Below, in pieces: positions 6,699 through 13,127 of a stretch of DNA of 16,265 bases. Source of the DNA: UBA3824 sp017541145 (GTDB lineage: Bacteria > Bacteroidota > Bacteroidia > Bacteroidales > UBA3824); NCBI GenBank assembly GCA_947168365.1, contig CAMVLO010000073.1, positions 1-16,265 on the forward strand, given 5' to 3'. The translations under genes were made by a program, and so were the position numbers. Every line of letters starts with the position of its first letter. The first letter of the stretch is position 1. The notes below the pieces were generated by a model. The model was not told the DNA's origin. It did not search any database and was given only the letters and a program-made list of their open reading frames with translations.

Positions 6699-8435
6699 TT
6701 ATTCTAACACCTCCAGTTTCCACCCTCTGAAAACAATAACCGCTGTGTGTAAATCCCATTTGCGGCTGAGGCATTTTTCTTGGATTCTGTGATCGGACAA
6801 ATACCGTTCTAACTGTGCTTTTGCGTCTGCTTTGAGTTTGTTAACAACATCGTCAGAGGAGTTTTTGTTGCAGTATTTAAATTCAATCATGTAAGCGTGA
6901 TGAATGTATCCGAGCGGTTCGAGATACATATCCGTAAAACCGTGGTCAGCTTCTAACTCTGTGTAAGCCAAATAATTTGAATTTTTACAGAAATGAGACA
7001 AGAAAAATCCTTTGACGAAAAATTCACCCTGAGCGTCAAAATCTCTAACCGACGAATTGTCTTTCATAACCGAAGCAATATAATTGATGAACGGTTTGCA
7101 ATCGCCGTTAAAGACAAGTTTTTCCCACAGATAATCCAATTTCGCGGAATCAGTCCGCCATCCGATTGTTTGATTGTAACAATCCGCCATGTAGCGGCAA
7201 TATTGTTGACGGACGGTGTCGTTAGGAACAACAAAAATGCGGCGGTCTTCTTCGTCAATACCGTAACTCAAAAGTCCCATATAATAAAGCAGACTTTTTA
7301 AATTGCTCGGTTTTGAAAGTTCAGCAATGGCAAATTCGGGATTCAAGTCAAAAAATGTTTTGCCGGTATTTATGATATTGAGGATTATTTCTGACTTTTC
7401 GCCGAAATCTTTTTCGATTTTCACCATCTTTTCCATTTTGAAAAAGTCGGTTGAAACATTCGAATCAACAAGTTTTTCGGGAATGCGACCACCATTTTCT
7501 ACATAATTCATAACAAAATACAACGTCATATCGGTGTTAAACACCTTTTCACCATTTACTGCTTCTGACGAAAAACAATAATTGTTGTAATGCTGTTTCA
7601 TTATGTCAACTAATTGGTCAACAGAATGTTGGAAAACGCCCGTTTCTTCGCGGTAATATTTCAACATTTCTCTGACTTCACTTTCTGAAAATCCTGCAAC
7701 ATAATTAAATTGATTTTTTATGGAAAGATTTCTTGCAATATTAAAACCGCTTGTAACATCGCTCAACGTCAAAGGCGATACTCCCGTTATGAAAATTCTT
7801 TCAACAGCGGCATTGTTGTCGGTTGTCATACCTTTTAACACGTTGAAAAACAGACGGAAAAATCCGTCGCCGTGAGTGAGGTTTTTGTAAGCATCTTCGT
7901 CAGTAGAAAACAAAGTGTTGGCAAAATTATCATACTCATCTATCATGATGTAGATTTTGTGCGGAGAGTTTTCGACAAGAAGAAGCAATCTTGTTAAGGC
8001 AACATCGCATTTATCACCTGCGCCCGCAATAAATGCGGCAGCATTTTCAGGTAAATATTTTGAATATCTGTTAATAAATGCTGTTATTGTATCACACGTT
8101 TGTCTGTTAAATGATTCCAGAACATTATTTTTGTTACTGTCAACGGTTGAAAAATTGAACTTCAAAATCATATACTGCCCTTGTTTGGGCGTAGGATTGT
8201 TGAAAATATCCAACCCTAAGAAATTTTGCTTAAAATCATCTTTTCTTAAAACGTCGTAATATGCCGCTAACGTATTTAAAAACAGACTTTTACCAAACCG
8301 TCTGGGGCGTAAAAACATGATATACTTGGCAGCGTTTTCAAAATATCTGATGTACGCCGTTTTATCAACATAATACGAATTTTCTTTTCGCATCGTAACA
8401 AAATCCGTCTCGCCGTATGGTATTCGTCTGAGCAT
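6699..8435 (-). CDS. AAA-ATPase_like / PD-(D/E)XK nuclease protein, copy 1
   Basis: This 578-residue protein joins an AAA-ATPase_like domain (PF09820 type) to a C-terminal PD-(D/E)XK domain (PDDEXK_9, PF08011 type). Walker A is RPRRFGKS (43-50, K49), Walker B is IYIMIDE (161-167, D166 and E167), and ITGVSPLTL (216-224) is a conserved later ATPase motif. The nuclease core is TDMYL with D502 and MIEFK with E518 and K520, with Q541 in the following helix. The family is widespread and multi-copy in Bacteroidota; its role is not established, though the nuclease motif suggests DNA or RNA cleavage. The frame extends 24 codons upstream to 8507, but the start at 8435 gives MLRRIPYGE and the same length as the paralogue at 10057, and a -7 box at 8469-8462 lies between the two starts. 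Residues 1-96 and 444-578 equal those of copy 2; 97-156 and 350-443 differ widely. Confidence 0.9.
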   Translation of the reverse strand: MLRRIPYGETDFVTMRKENSYYVDKTAYIRYFENAAKYIMFLRPRRFGKSLFLNTLAAYYDVLRKDDFKQNFLGLDIFNNPTPKQGQYMILKFNFSTVDSNKNNVLESFNRQTCDTITAFINRYSKYLPENAAAFIAGAGDKCDVALTRLLLLVENSPHKIYIMIDEYDNFANTLFSTDEDAYKNLTHGDGFFRLFFNVLKGMTTDNNAAVERIFITGVSPLTLSDVTSGFNIARNLSIKNQFNYVAGFSESEVREMLKYYREETGVFQHSVDQLVDIMKQHYNNYCFSSEAVNGEKVFNTDMTLYFVMNYVENGGRIPEKLVDSNVSTDFFKMEKMVKIEKDFGEKSEIILNIINTGKTFFDLNPEFAIAELSKPSNLKSLLYYMGLLSYGIDEEDRRIFVVPNDTVRQQYCRYMADCYNQTIGWRTDSAKLDYLWEKLVFNGDCKPFINYIASVMKDNSSVRDFDAQGEFFVKGFFLSHFCKNSNYLAYTELEADHGFTDMYLEPLGYIHHAYMIEFKYCNKNSSDDVVNKLKADAKAQLERYLSDHRIQEKCLSRKWDLHTAVIVFRGWKLEVLE

Positions 8436-8461
8436 AATTATCTTTGTGTTAGGTTTTCGCA

Positions 8462-8469
8462 CAAAGGTA
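8462..8469 (-). promoter_or_regulatory. -7 box of nuclease copy 1
   Basis: On the minus strand this reads TACCTTTG, matching TAnnTTTG. Transcription would start near 8455, about 20 bases before the ATG at 8435. It decides against the longer start at 8507, which lies upstream of this promoter. No matching -33 element is evident. Confidence 0.55.
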
Positions 8470-8515
8470 ATCAAAAATAATTGGATTTTAAAATTATTTT
8501 TTTTCATTGTCGATT

Positions 8516-8569
8516 TGTTATAATTTGCGTAATCTATGTTTTTTATATAACTTTGCGCAAATTATAACA
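8516..8569. repeat. Palindromic repeat, left copy (promoter-bearing)
   Basis: TGTTATAATTTGCG (8516-8529) and CGCAAATTATAACA (8556-8569) are perfect 14-bp inverted arms around a 26-base loop. Bases 8516-8546 equal 10001-10031 exactly, and 8554-8567 equal 10039-10052; the seven bases between differ. This copy lies directly before the ATPase gene at 8580, and the other lies two bases after its stop codon, in the same orientation. No transposase is present, so it resembles a small non-autonomous or REP-like element, or a boundary marker of the ATPase cassette. Confidence 0.9.
8525..8555 (+). promoter_or_regulatory. Promoter of the DUF234-type ATPase, inside the palindrome
   Basis: TTG at 8525-8527, a 20-base spacer and TAACTTTG at 8548-8555 match the Bacteroidota -33/-7 pattern, with the same spacer as the receptor promoter at 13065. 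The start point would fall near 8562 in the right arm, about 18 bases before the ATG at 8580. In the right-hand repeat copy the seven changed bases remove this -7 box. Confidence 0.68.
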
Positions 8570-8579
8570 TGCGATAAAT

Positions 8580-9998
8580 ATGGAAGAATTGTTAATAGGA
8601 CGGGAAAAAGATTTGAAAACCCTAAAACTCTGTTATGAATCACAAGAGTCTGAATTTGTGGCAGTTTACGGGCGTCGGAGAGTGGGAAAAACTTTTTTGA
8701 TAAGGCATTTTTTCTCTCAGGGTTTCGCTTTTTCGCTTACCGGACTTGACAACGTTTCGATGACAGAACAACTCACAAATTTTTCTATTGAACTTTCTAA
8801 CTACACCGAAAAAGAAACGCAAGTGCCTAAAAATTGGCTTTACGCTTTCGATATGCTGAGAAAATACCTTGAAACGCTGCCCGAAGGCAAAAAAGTGATT
8901 TTTATAGACGAAATGCCATGGCTTGACACGCCGCGTTCAAATTTCATCAGCGCATTGGAGCATTTTTGGAACTCATGGTGTAGTCTGCGCCATGACATCA
9001 AACTTATTGCTTGCGGCTCGGCGACCTCGTGGATGATTAATAAACTTATCAATAATCGTGGCGGGCTTCACAATCGTTTGACACACAGAATTTTACTTGA
9101 ACCGTTCACGCTGAAAGAGTGCAAAATGTATTTCGATGCCAAAAAATTCGGCTATTCTGAAACCGAGATAGCCAACTGTTATATGGTTTTGGGCGGTGTG
9201 CCGTTTTATTTAAAACAAATGGACAGGGAATTGAGTGTGGCGCAAAATATTGACAGTCTGTTTTTTAAGCCGGGCGGACAACTTTCAGACGAATACATGA
9301 ATCTGTTCCGCTCGTTGTTTAAACATTCTGCTAACTATATCAAAATCATTGAGGCGATTTCTACCAAAGGTATAGGGCTTTCGCGGTTGGACATCATCAA
9401 TAGTACGGGGCTTTTGAATAACGGCGGATTAACGTTGATGCTCAGTGAGTTGCAGTCGTGCGGCTTCATCAGGGAATATTTTCCTGCCGAAAAACTTAAA
9501 AAAGAAACACTTTACCAAATAATTGACCCGTTTTTATTGTTTTATTTTCGTTTTGTCAAGAAAAACAGATACCAAAACCCGAATTTTTGGACAAACACCT
9601 ATTCGTCGCCTATGCACGACAGTTGGGCAGGATACGCCTTTGAAGTACTGTGTCTTAATCACTTAACTCAAATTAAAACTGCGCTCGGCATATCGGGTGT
9701 TGATACGAGAGTAGCCTCTTGGCGCAGCAGCAAAATAAAGAACGGTGCGCAAATTGACTTAATCATTGACCGTAACGACGATGTAATCAACGTTTGCGAA
9801 ATGAAATTTTCCAAAAAAGAGTTTTCAATAACTTCAAAATACGAAAAGGAATTAATCAACAAAATAGAGACTTTCCGTGAAGAAACCGGCACAAAAAAAT
9901 CCGTCCGATTAACTTTAATTACATCAAACGGCGTTGTCAAAAATAAATATTACGGATTGATACAGAATGAATTAACTCTGTCAGATTTATTTTTATGA
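8580..9998 (+). CDS. ATPase of the archaeal-ATPase/DUF234 type with C-terminal PD-(D/E)XK-like domain
   Basis: This 472-residue cytoplasmic protein has an N-terminal P-loop domain of the ATPase_2 type (PF01637) and a C-terminal DUF234-like domain (PF03008). It opens with LIGREKDL, the usual start of the family. Walker A is GRRRVGKT (31-38) and Walker B is KVIFIDEMPW (105-114, D110 and E111); CGSATSWM (145-152) fits the sensor region. Residues about 250-300 resemble a winged helix (LSRLDIINSTGL, then LMLSELQSCGFI). The tail has GAQIDLIID (D393) followed by NVCEMKF (E407, K409), a PD-(D/E)XK pattern, so nuclease activity is possible though unproven for the family. Members are common in Archaea and anaerobic bacteria and function is unknown. 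It runs opposite to the nuclease genes on either side and is bracketed by palindromic repeats, the left one carrying its promoter, which suggests it moved in as a unit. Confidence 0.9.
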   Translation: MEELLIGREKDLKTLKLCYESQESEFVAVYGRRRVGKTFLIRHFFSQGFAFSLTGLDNVSMTEQLTNFSIELSNYTEKETQVPKNWLYAFDMLRKYLETLPEGKKVIFIDEMPWLDTPRSNFISALEHFWNSWCSLRHDIKLIACGSATSWMINKLINNRGGLHNRLTHRILLEPFTLKECKMYFDAKKFGYSETEIANCYMVLGGVPFYLKQMDRELSVAQNIDSLFFKPGGQLSDEYMNLFRSLFKHSANYIKIIEAISTKGIGLSRLDIINSTGLLNNGGLTLMLSELQSCGFIREYFPAEKLKKETLYQIIDPFLLFYFRFVKKNRYQNPNFWTNTYSSPMHDSWAGYAFEVLCLNHLTQIKTALGISGVDTRVASWRSSKIKNGAQIDLIIDRNDDVINVCEMKFSKKEFSITSKYEKELINKIETFREETGTKKSVRLTLITSNGVVKNKYYGLIQNELTLSDLFL

Positions 9999-10000
9999 TA

Positions 10001-10052
10001 TGTTATAATTTGCGTAATCTATGTTTTTTATGGTAGATTGCGCAAATTATAA
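10001..10052. repeat. Palindromic repeat, right copy
   Basis: TTATAATTTGCG (10003-10014) and CGCAAATTATAA (10041-10052) are perfect 12-bp arms with a 26-base loop, as in the left copy. It begins two bases after the ATPase stop and ends four bases before the stop codon of the nuclease gene on the other strand. It can form a stem between the two convergent genes, so it may also help end transcription, though no T-run follows. Confidence 0.9.
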
Positions 10053-10056
10053 TCCT

Positions 10057-11793
10057 TTACTCTAACACCTCCAATTTCCACCCTCTGAAAACAATAACCG
10101 CAGTGTGTAAATCCCATTTGCGGCTGAGGCATTTTTCTTGGATTCTGTGATCGGACAAATACCGTTCTAACTGTGCTTTTGCGTCTGCTTTGAGTTTGTT
10201 AACAACATCGTCAGAGGAGTTTTTGTTGCAGTATTTAAATTCAATCATGTAAGCGTGATGAATGTATCCGAGCGGTTCGAGATACATATCCGTAAAACCG
10301 TGGTCAGCTTCTAACTCTGTGTAAGCCAAATAATTTGAATTTTTACAGAAATGAGACAAGAAAAATCCTTTGACGAAAAATTCACCCTGAGCGTCAAAAT
10401 CTCTAACCGACGAATTGTCTTTCATAACCGAAGCAATATAATTGATGAACGGTTTGCAATCGCCTTTGAAAACGAGGTTGTTCCAAAGCATACTTAGTTT
10501 TGCGATGTCAGTCCGCCAACCCAAAGTTACAGAACAGCATTTTTCTAAGTATTTGCAATATTGTTGACGCACTGTATCGTTAGGCACTACAAAACACGGA
10601 TAACCGTCTTCGTCGATACCGTAACTCAAAAGTCCCATATAATAAAGGAGGCTTTGAAGGTTTCGTGCATCTAACAATTCCGATATTGCAAATTCTGGAT
10701 TAAGTTCAAAATATGATTTATTTGTGTTGACAATATTCAAAATTATTTCAGACTTTTCGCCGAAATCTTTTTCGATTTTCACCATCTTTTCCATTTTGAA
10801 AAAGTCGGTTGAAACATTCGAATCAACAAGTTTTTCGGGAATTACTCCGTCCTCATGAACGTAATTGCGCAAAAAATATAAAACCATATCGGTATTGAAA
10901 ACTTTTTCATTTTCAACCTTTCTTGATGCAAAACAATAATTATTGTAATGCGGTTTTATTATCGTAATCAGTTCATCAACAGAATGTTTGAAAACGCCCG
11001 TTTTTTCGCGATAATATTTCAACATCGCTCTGACTTCACTTTCAGAAAAACCCATTACTTCATTGCAGTTACTTTCAATTGAAAGGTTTGCCGCAATATT
11101 AAAACCGCTTGTAACATCGCTCAACGTCAAAGGCGATACTCCCGTAATGAAAATTCTTTCGACAGCGGCATTATTGTTGGTAGTCATACCTTTCAACACG
11201 TTAAAAAACAGACGGAAAAATCCATCGCCGTGAGTGAGGTTTTTGTAAGCATCTTCATCAGTGGAAAATAATGTGTTGGCAAAATTATCGTACTCATCTA
11301 TCATGATGTAGATTTTGTGCGGAGAGTTTTGCATCAAAAATTCCAATGTTGTTAACGCTTCATCACATTTTCCGTTTGACTTTTTTATTTCCTCTTCGGC
11401 ATTTTCGGGAAGGAATTTTTGATATTGTTTAACAAAGGCTAATATTGTGTTGTAAGTTTTGACATTGAACGAAGTTTCAACACTATCTTTGCTGCTGTCA
11501 ATTCCCGAAAAATTGAACTTCAAAATCATATACTGCCCTTGTTTGGGCGTAGGATTGTTAAAAATATCCAACCCTAAGAAATTCTGCTTAAAATCATCTT
11601 TTCTTAAAACGTCGTAATATGCCGCTAACGTATTTAAAAACAGACTTTTACCAAACCGTCTGGGGCGTAAAAACATGATATACTTGGCAGCGTTTTCAAA
11701 ATATCTGATGTACGCCGTTTTATCAACATAATACGAATTTTCTTTTCGCATCGTAACAAAATCCGTCTCGCCGTATGGTATTCGTCTGAGCAT
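10057..11793 (-). CDS. AAA-ATPase_like / PD-(D/E)XK nuclease protein, copy 2
   Basis: This is a second 578-residue protein of the same type as the one ending at 6699, with no indels between them. Walker A RPRRFGKS (43-50), Walker B IYIMIDE, and the nuclease residues D502, E518 and K520 are all kept, so both copies should be active. At the DNA level, 10103-10464 is identical to 6745-7106, and 11585-11797 is identical to 8227-8439, including silent sites. The centre carries silent differences, and the regions encoding residues 97-156 and 350-443 are diverged in sequence (for example GIDSSKDS here against TVDSNKNN in copy 1). ATG at 11793 has a -7 box 24 bases upstream. It follows the TPR regulator on the same strand after 49 bases, but probably uses its own promoter. 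Confidence 0.9.
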   Translation of the reverse strand: MLRRIPYGETDFVTMRKENSYYVDKTAYIRYFENAAKYIMFLRPRRFGKSLFLNTLAAYYDVLRKDDFKQNFLGLDIFNNPTPKQGQYMILKFNFSGIDSSKDSVETSFNVKTYNTILAFVKQYQKFLPENAEEEIKKSNGKCDEALTTLEFLMQNSPHKIYIMIDEYDNFANTLFSTDEDAYKNLTHGDGFFRLFFNVLKGMTTNNNAAVERIFITGVSPLTLSDVTSGFNIAANLSIESNCNEVMGFSESEVRAMLKYYREKTGVFKHSVDELITIIKPHYNNYCFASRKVENEKVFNTDMVLYFLRNYVHEDGVIPEKLVDSNVSTDFFKMEKMVKIEKDFGEKSEIILNIVNTNKSYFELNPEFAISELLDARNLQSLLYYMGLLSYGIDEDGYPCFVVPNDTVRQQYCKYLEKCCSVTLGWRTDIAKLSMLWNNLVFKGDCKPFINYIASVMKDNSSVRDFDAQGEFFVKGFFLSHFCKNSNYLAYTELEADHGFTDMYLEPLGYIHHAYMIEFKYCNKNSSDDVVNKLKADAKAQLERYLSDHRIQEKCLSRKWDLHTAVIVFRGWKLEVLE

Positions 11794-11816
11794 AATTTTT
11801 CTTAATTGTTTCTTCG

Positions 11817-11824
11817 CAAAGATA
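11817..11824 (-). promoter_or_regulatory. -7 box of nuclease copy 2
   Basis: On the minus strand this reads TATCTTTG, a full TAnnTTTG match, with transcription starting near 11810, about 17 bases before the ATG at 11793. Sequence upstream of the start codon is unlike that of copy 1, yet a box lies at nearly the same distance. No clear -33 element. Confidence 0.55.
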
Positions 11825-11842
11825 ATAAAAATAGTCAGATTT

Positions 11843-12877
11843 TTATAATTCTTTTTTTGCCCCGTTTATCCTTGATTTTGCGCTGTAATATGAGGTTTCT
11901 TCAAAGGACATTATAATTTTTATTTCGTCAATAGATTTTTTCATATCTTCGAGGATAAGGATTATTTTGTAACGGGGCGAAAGTTTATTATAATTATTAT
12001 CCAAATCTTCTACAAAATCTGGATTTATGATTCTGTAATACTCAATAAAATTAACCATATCAGCGGTTGTCCATTTTGCAATAGGTTTATTATTAACAAC
12101 ATGATTATAAAGAATTTCACCTGAATTTTTAAAATTCAAATTTTTCTGAGTTTCTTCTTTTAATTGCTTTTCTAATTTTTGTTGATATTCTTTAAATTTT
12201 TTTCTATCAGTCAAATTTTTTATTACCAAGAAAACAATCACTCCAAAAAGCAAAACTGCTATCCAAACAACACTACTTGAATTATGATTTTTTTTGTCTT
12301 GCAATAATGCAAGTTTCTTATTTTCAAACATCAATGAATCTATTAACAAATCTTGTTTTAAGATAATTTCTGCAATAGTACTGTCGTTTTCACATAAATT
12401 AATTTTTAACAGATTCAATTTTGCAGCATCATTAGGATAAATATCTAAGGATTTTTGAAAATATTCTTTGGCAGTAATGCTGTCAGTTTCATCGGCTAAT
12501 AGTCCTAACTTATTGTAAATATAGGCTTTATCTTTTGGTTCGTCTGACAAAATAAGTGCAGCAGTAAACCACATTCTTGCGCTGTCTTTCATTTTTAAAT
12601 CACTAAAAATTTCTGCTTTTAACATTTCTATGCGAGACAGTTTTTTCATGTATAAAGAATCGGTACTAACTGAAATTTCGTCGGTGTTCACATACAAAGC
12701 ATGTTCCTGTTTTTTGTCTTGGTTTATGAGTTTATAAATATAAACCGACTCTAAAATCTTTTTAATAGAATCATTTTGTTTGTATTGCGATAAAATATCA
12801 GTCGCGGTTTCATCTTTGAAACATGCCGTTAATATGAAAAACAATAAAAAAAAAACTATAAATCCAAACGTTTTCAC
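11843..12877 (-). CDS. Membrane-bound TPR regulator with C-terminal helix-turn-helix
   Basis: This 344-residue protein resembles the Bacteroidota one-piece transmembrane regulators that join a periplasmic TPR sensor to a cytoplasmic DNA-binding tail. Residues 1-18 are a signal sequence and LTAC-F gives a possible lipidated Cys at 19. Residues about 80-160 hold TPR-like helix pairs (LKAEIFSDLKMKDSARMWF; YNKLGLLADETDSITAKEYF). A transmembrane helix spans 202-221, followed by Lys-rich coiled coil (222-250). Residues 298-340 (LSPRYKIILILEDMK, then FEETSYYSAKSRI) look like a LuxR-type helix-turn-helix as found in related regulators, but are divergent. The start is GTG at 12877; no better ATG gives a signal sequence, and a -7 box lies at 12905-12898. 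It diverges from the TonB-type receptor gene at 13128, which is its likely target. Confidence 0.75.
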   Translation of the reverse strand: MKTFGFIVFFLLFFILTACFKDETATDILSQYKQNDSIKKILESVYIYKLINQDKKQEHALYVNTDEISVSTDSLYMKKLSRIEMLKAEIFSDLKMKDSARMWFTAALILSDEPKDKAYIYNKLGLLADETDSITAKEYFQKSLDIYPNDAAKLNLLKINLCENDSTIAEIILKQDLLIDSLMFENKKLALLQDKKNHNSSSVVWIAVLLFGVIVFLVIKNLTDRKKFKEYQQKLEKQLKEETQKNLNFKNSGEILYNHVVNNKPIAKWTTADMVNFIEYYRIINPDFVEDLDNNYNKLSPRYKIILILEDMKKSIDEIKIIMSFEETSYYSAKSRINGAKKEL

Positions 12878-12897
12878 TGCAATTCAATTTTTGGCGG

Positions 12898-12905
12898 CAA
12901 AGTTA
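12898..12905 (-). promoter_or_regulatory. -7 box of the TPR regulator gene
   Basis: On the minus strand this reads TAACTTTG, matching TAnnTTTG. The start point would be near 12891, leaving a short leader of about 14 bases before the GTG at 12877. No TTG lies at the normal -33 spacing. Confidence 0.55.
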
Positions 12906-12947
12906 AAAAAAATTATTTAAATATTACATAATCAAATAATAGCATAC

Positions 12948-13018
12948 GTGCAATATTTCTTGCACAAATGCAATATTTCATCAAAAAAACTTGCATTTTT
13001 GGAGTGGTTAAAATGCAA
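12948..13018. promoter_or_regulatory. Operator-like TGCAA repeat array
   Basis: GTGCAA (12948-12953) and TTGCAC (12960-12965) form an inverted repeat with a 6-base spacer. TGCAATATTTC occurs twice directly, at 12949-12959 and 12969-12979, 20 bases apart. TTGCATTTT (12991-12999) and AAAATGCAA (13010-13018) form a second, 9-bp inverted repeat. The TGCAA/TTGCA units thus recur about every 20-23 bases, on one face of the helix, between the divergent regulator and receptor genes and 47 bases upstream of the receptor's -33 element. This fits binding by an activator such as the adjacent regulator; that link is inference. Confidence 0.55.
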
Positions 13019-13064
13019 ATTACTGTATTTTAGGTGATTAACATCAATCATTGCAAGGTAGGGC

Positions 13065-13095
13065 TTGACAGATGTTATTGTCCGCAATAATTTTG
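13065..13095 (+). promoter_or_regulatory. Promoter of the TonB-type receptor gene
   Basis: TTG (13065-13067), a 20-base spacer and TAATTTTG (13088-13095) match the Bacteroidota -33/-7 pattern. Transcription would start near 13102, giving a leader of about 26 bases before the ATG at 13128. The TGCAA array lies just upstream. Confidence 0.68.
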
Positions 13096-13127
13096 TCCTT
13101 GAAAAAATTAATTAAAAGTATTAAAAA

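Noticed and set aside
8436..8507. Longer start for nuclease copy 1, adding 24 residues
   Set aside because: A -7 box at 8469-8462 lies within this stretch, and the start at 8435 gives the same N-terminus and length as the paralogue.
10015..10040. Active promoter in the right palindrome copy
   Set aside because: The -7 box is lost (TAGATTGC in place of TAACTTTG), and the only downstream gene runs the other way.
8516..10052. Complete insertion sequence
   Set aside because: The repeats are in direct orientation, no transposase is coded between them and no target-site duplication is clear.
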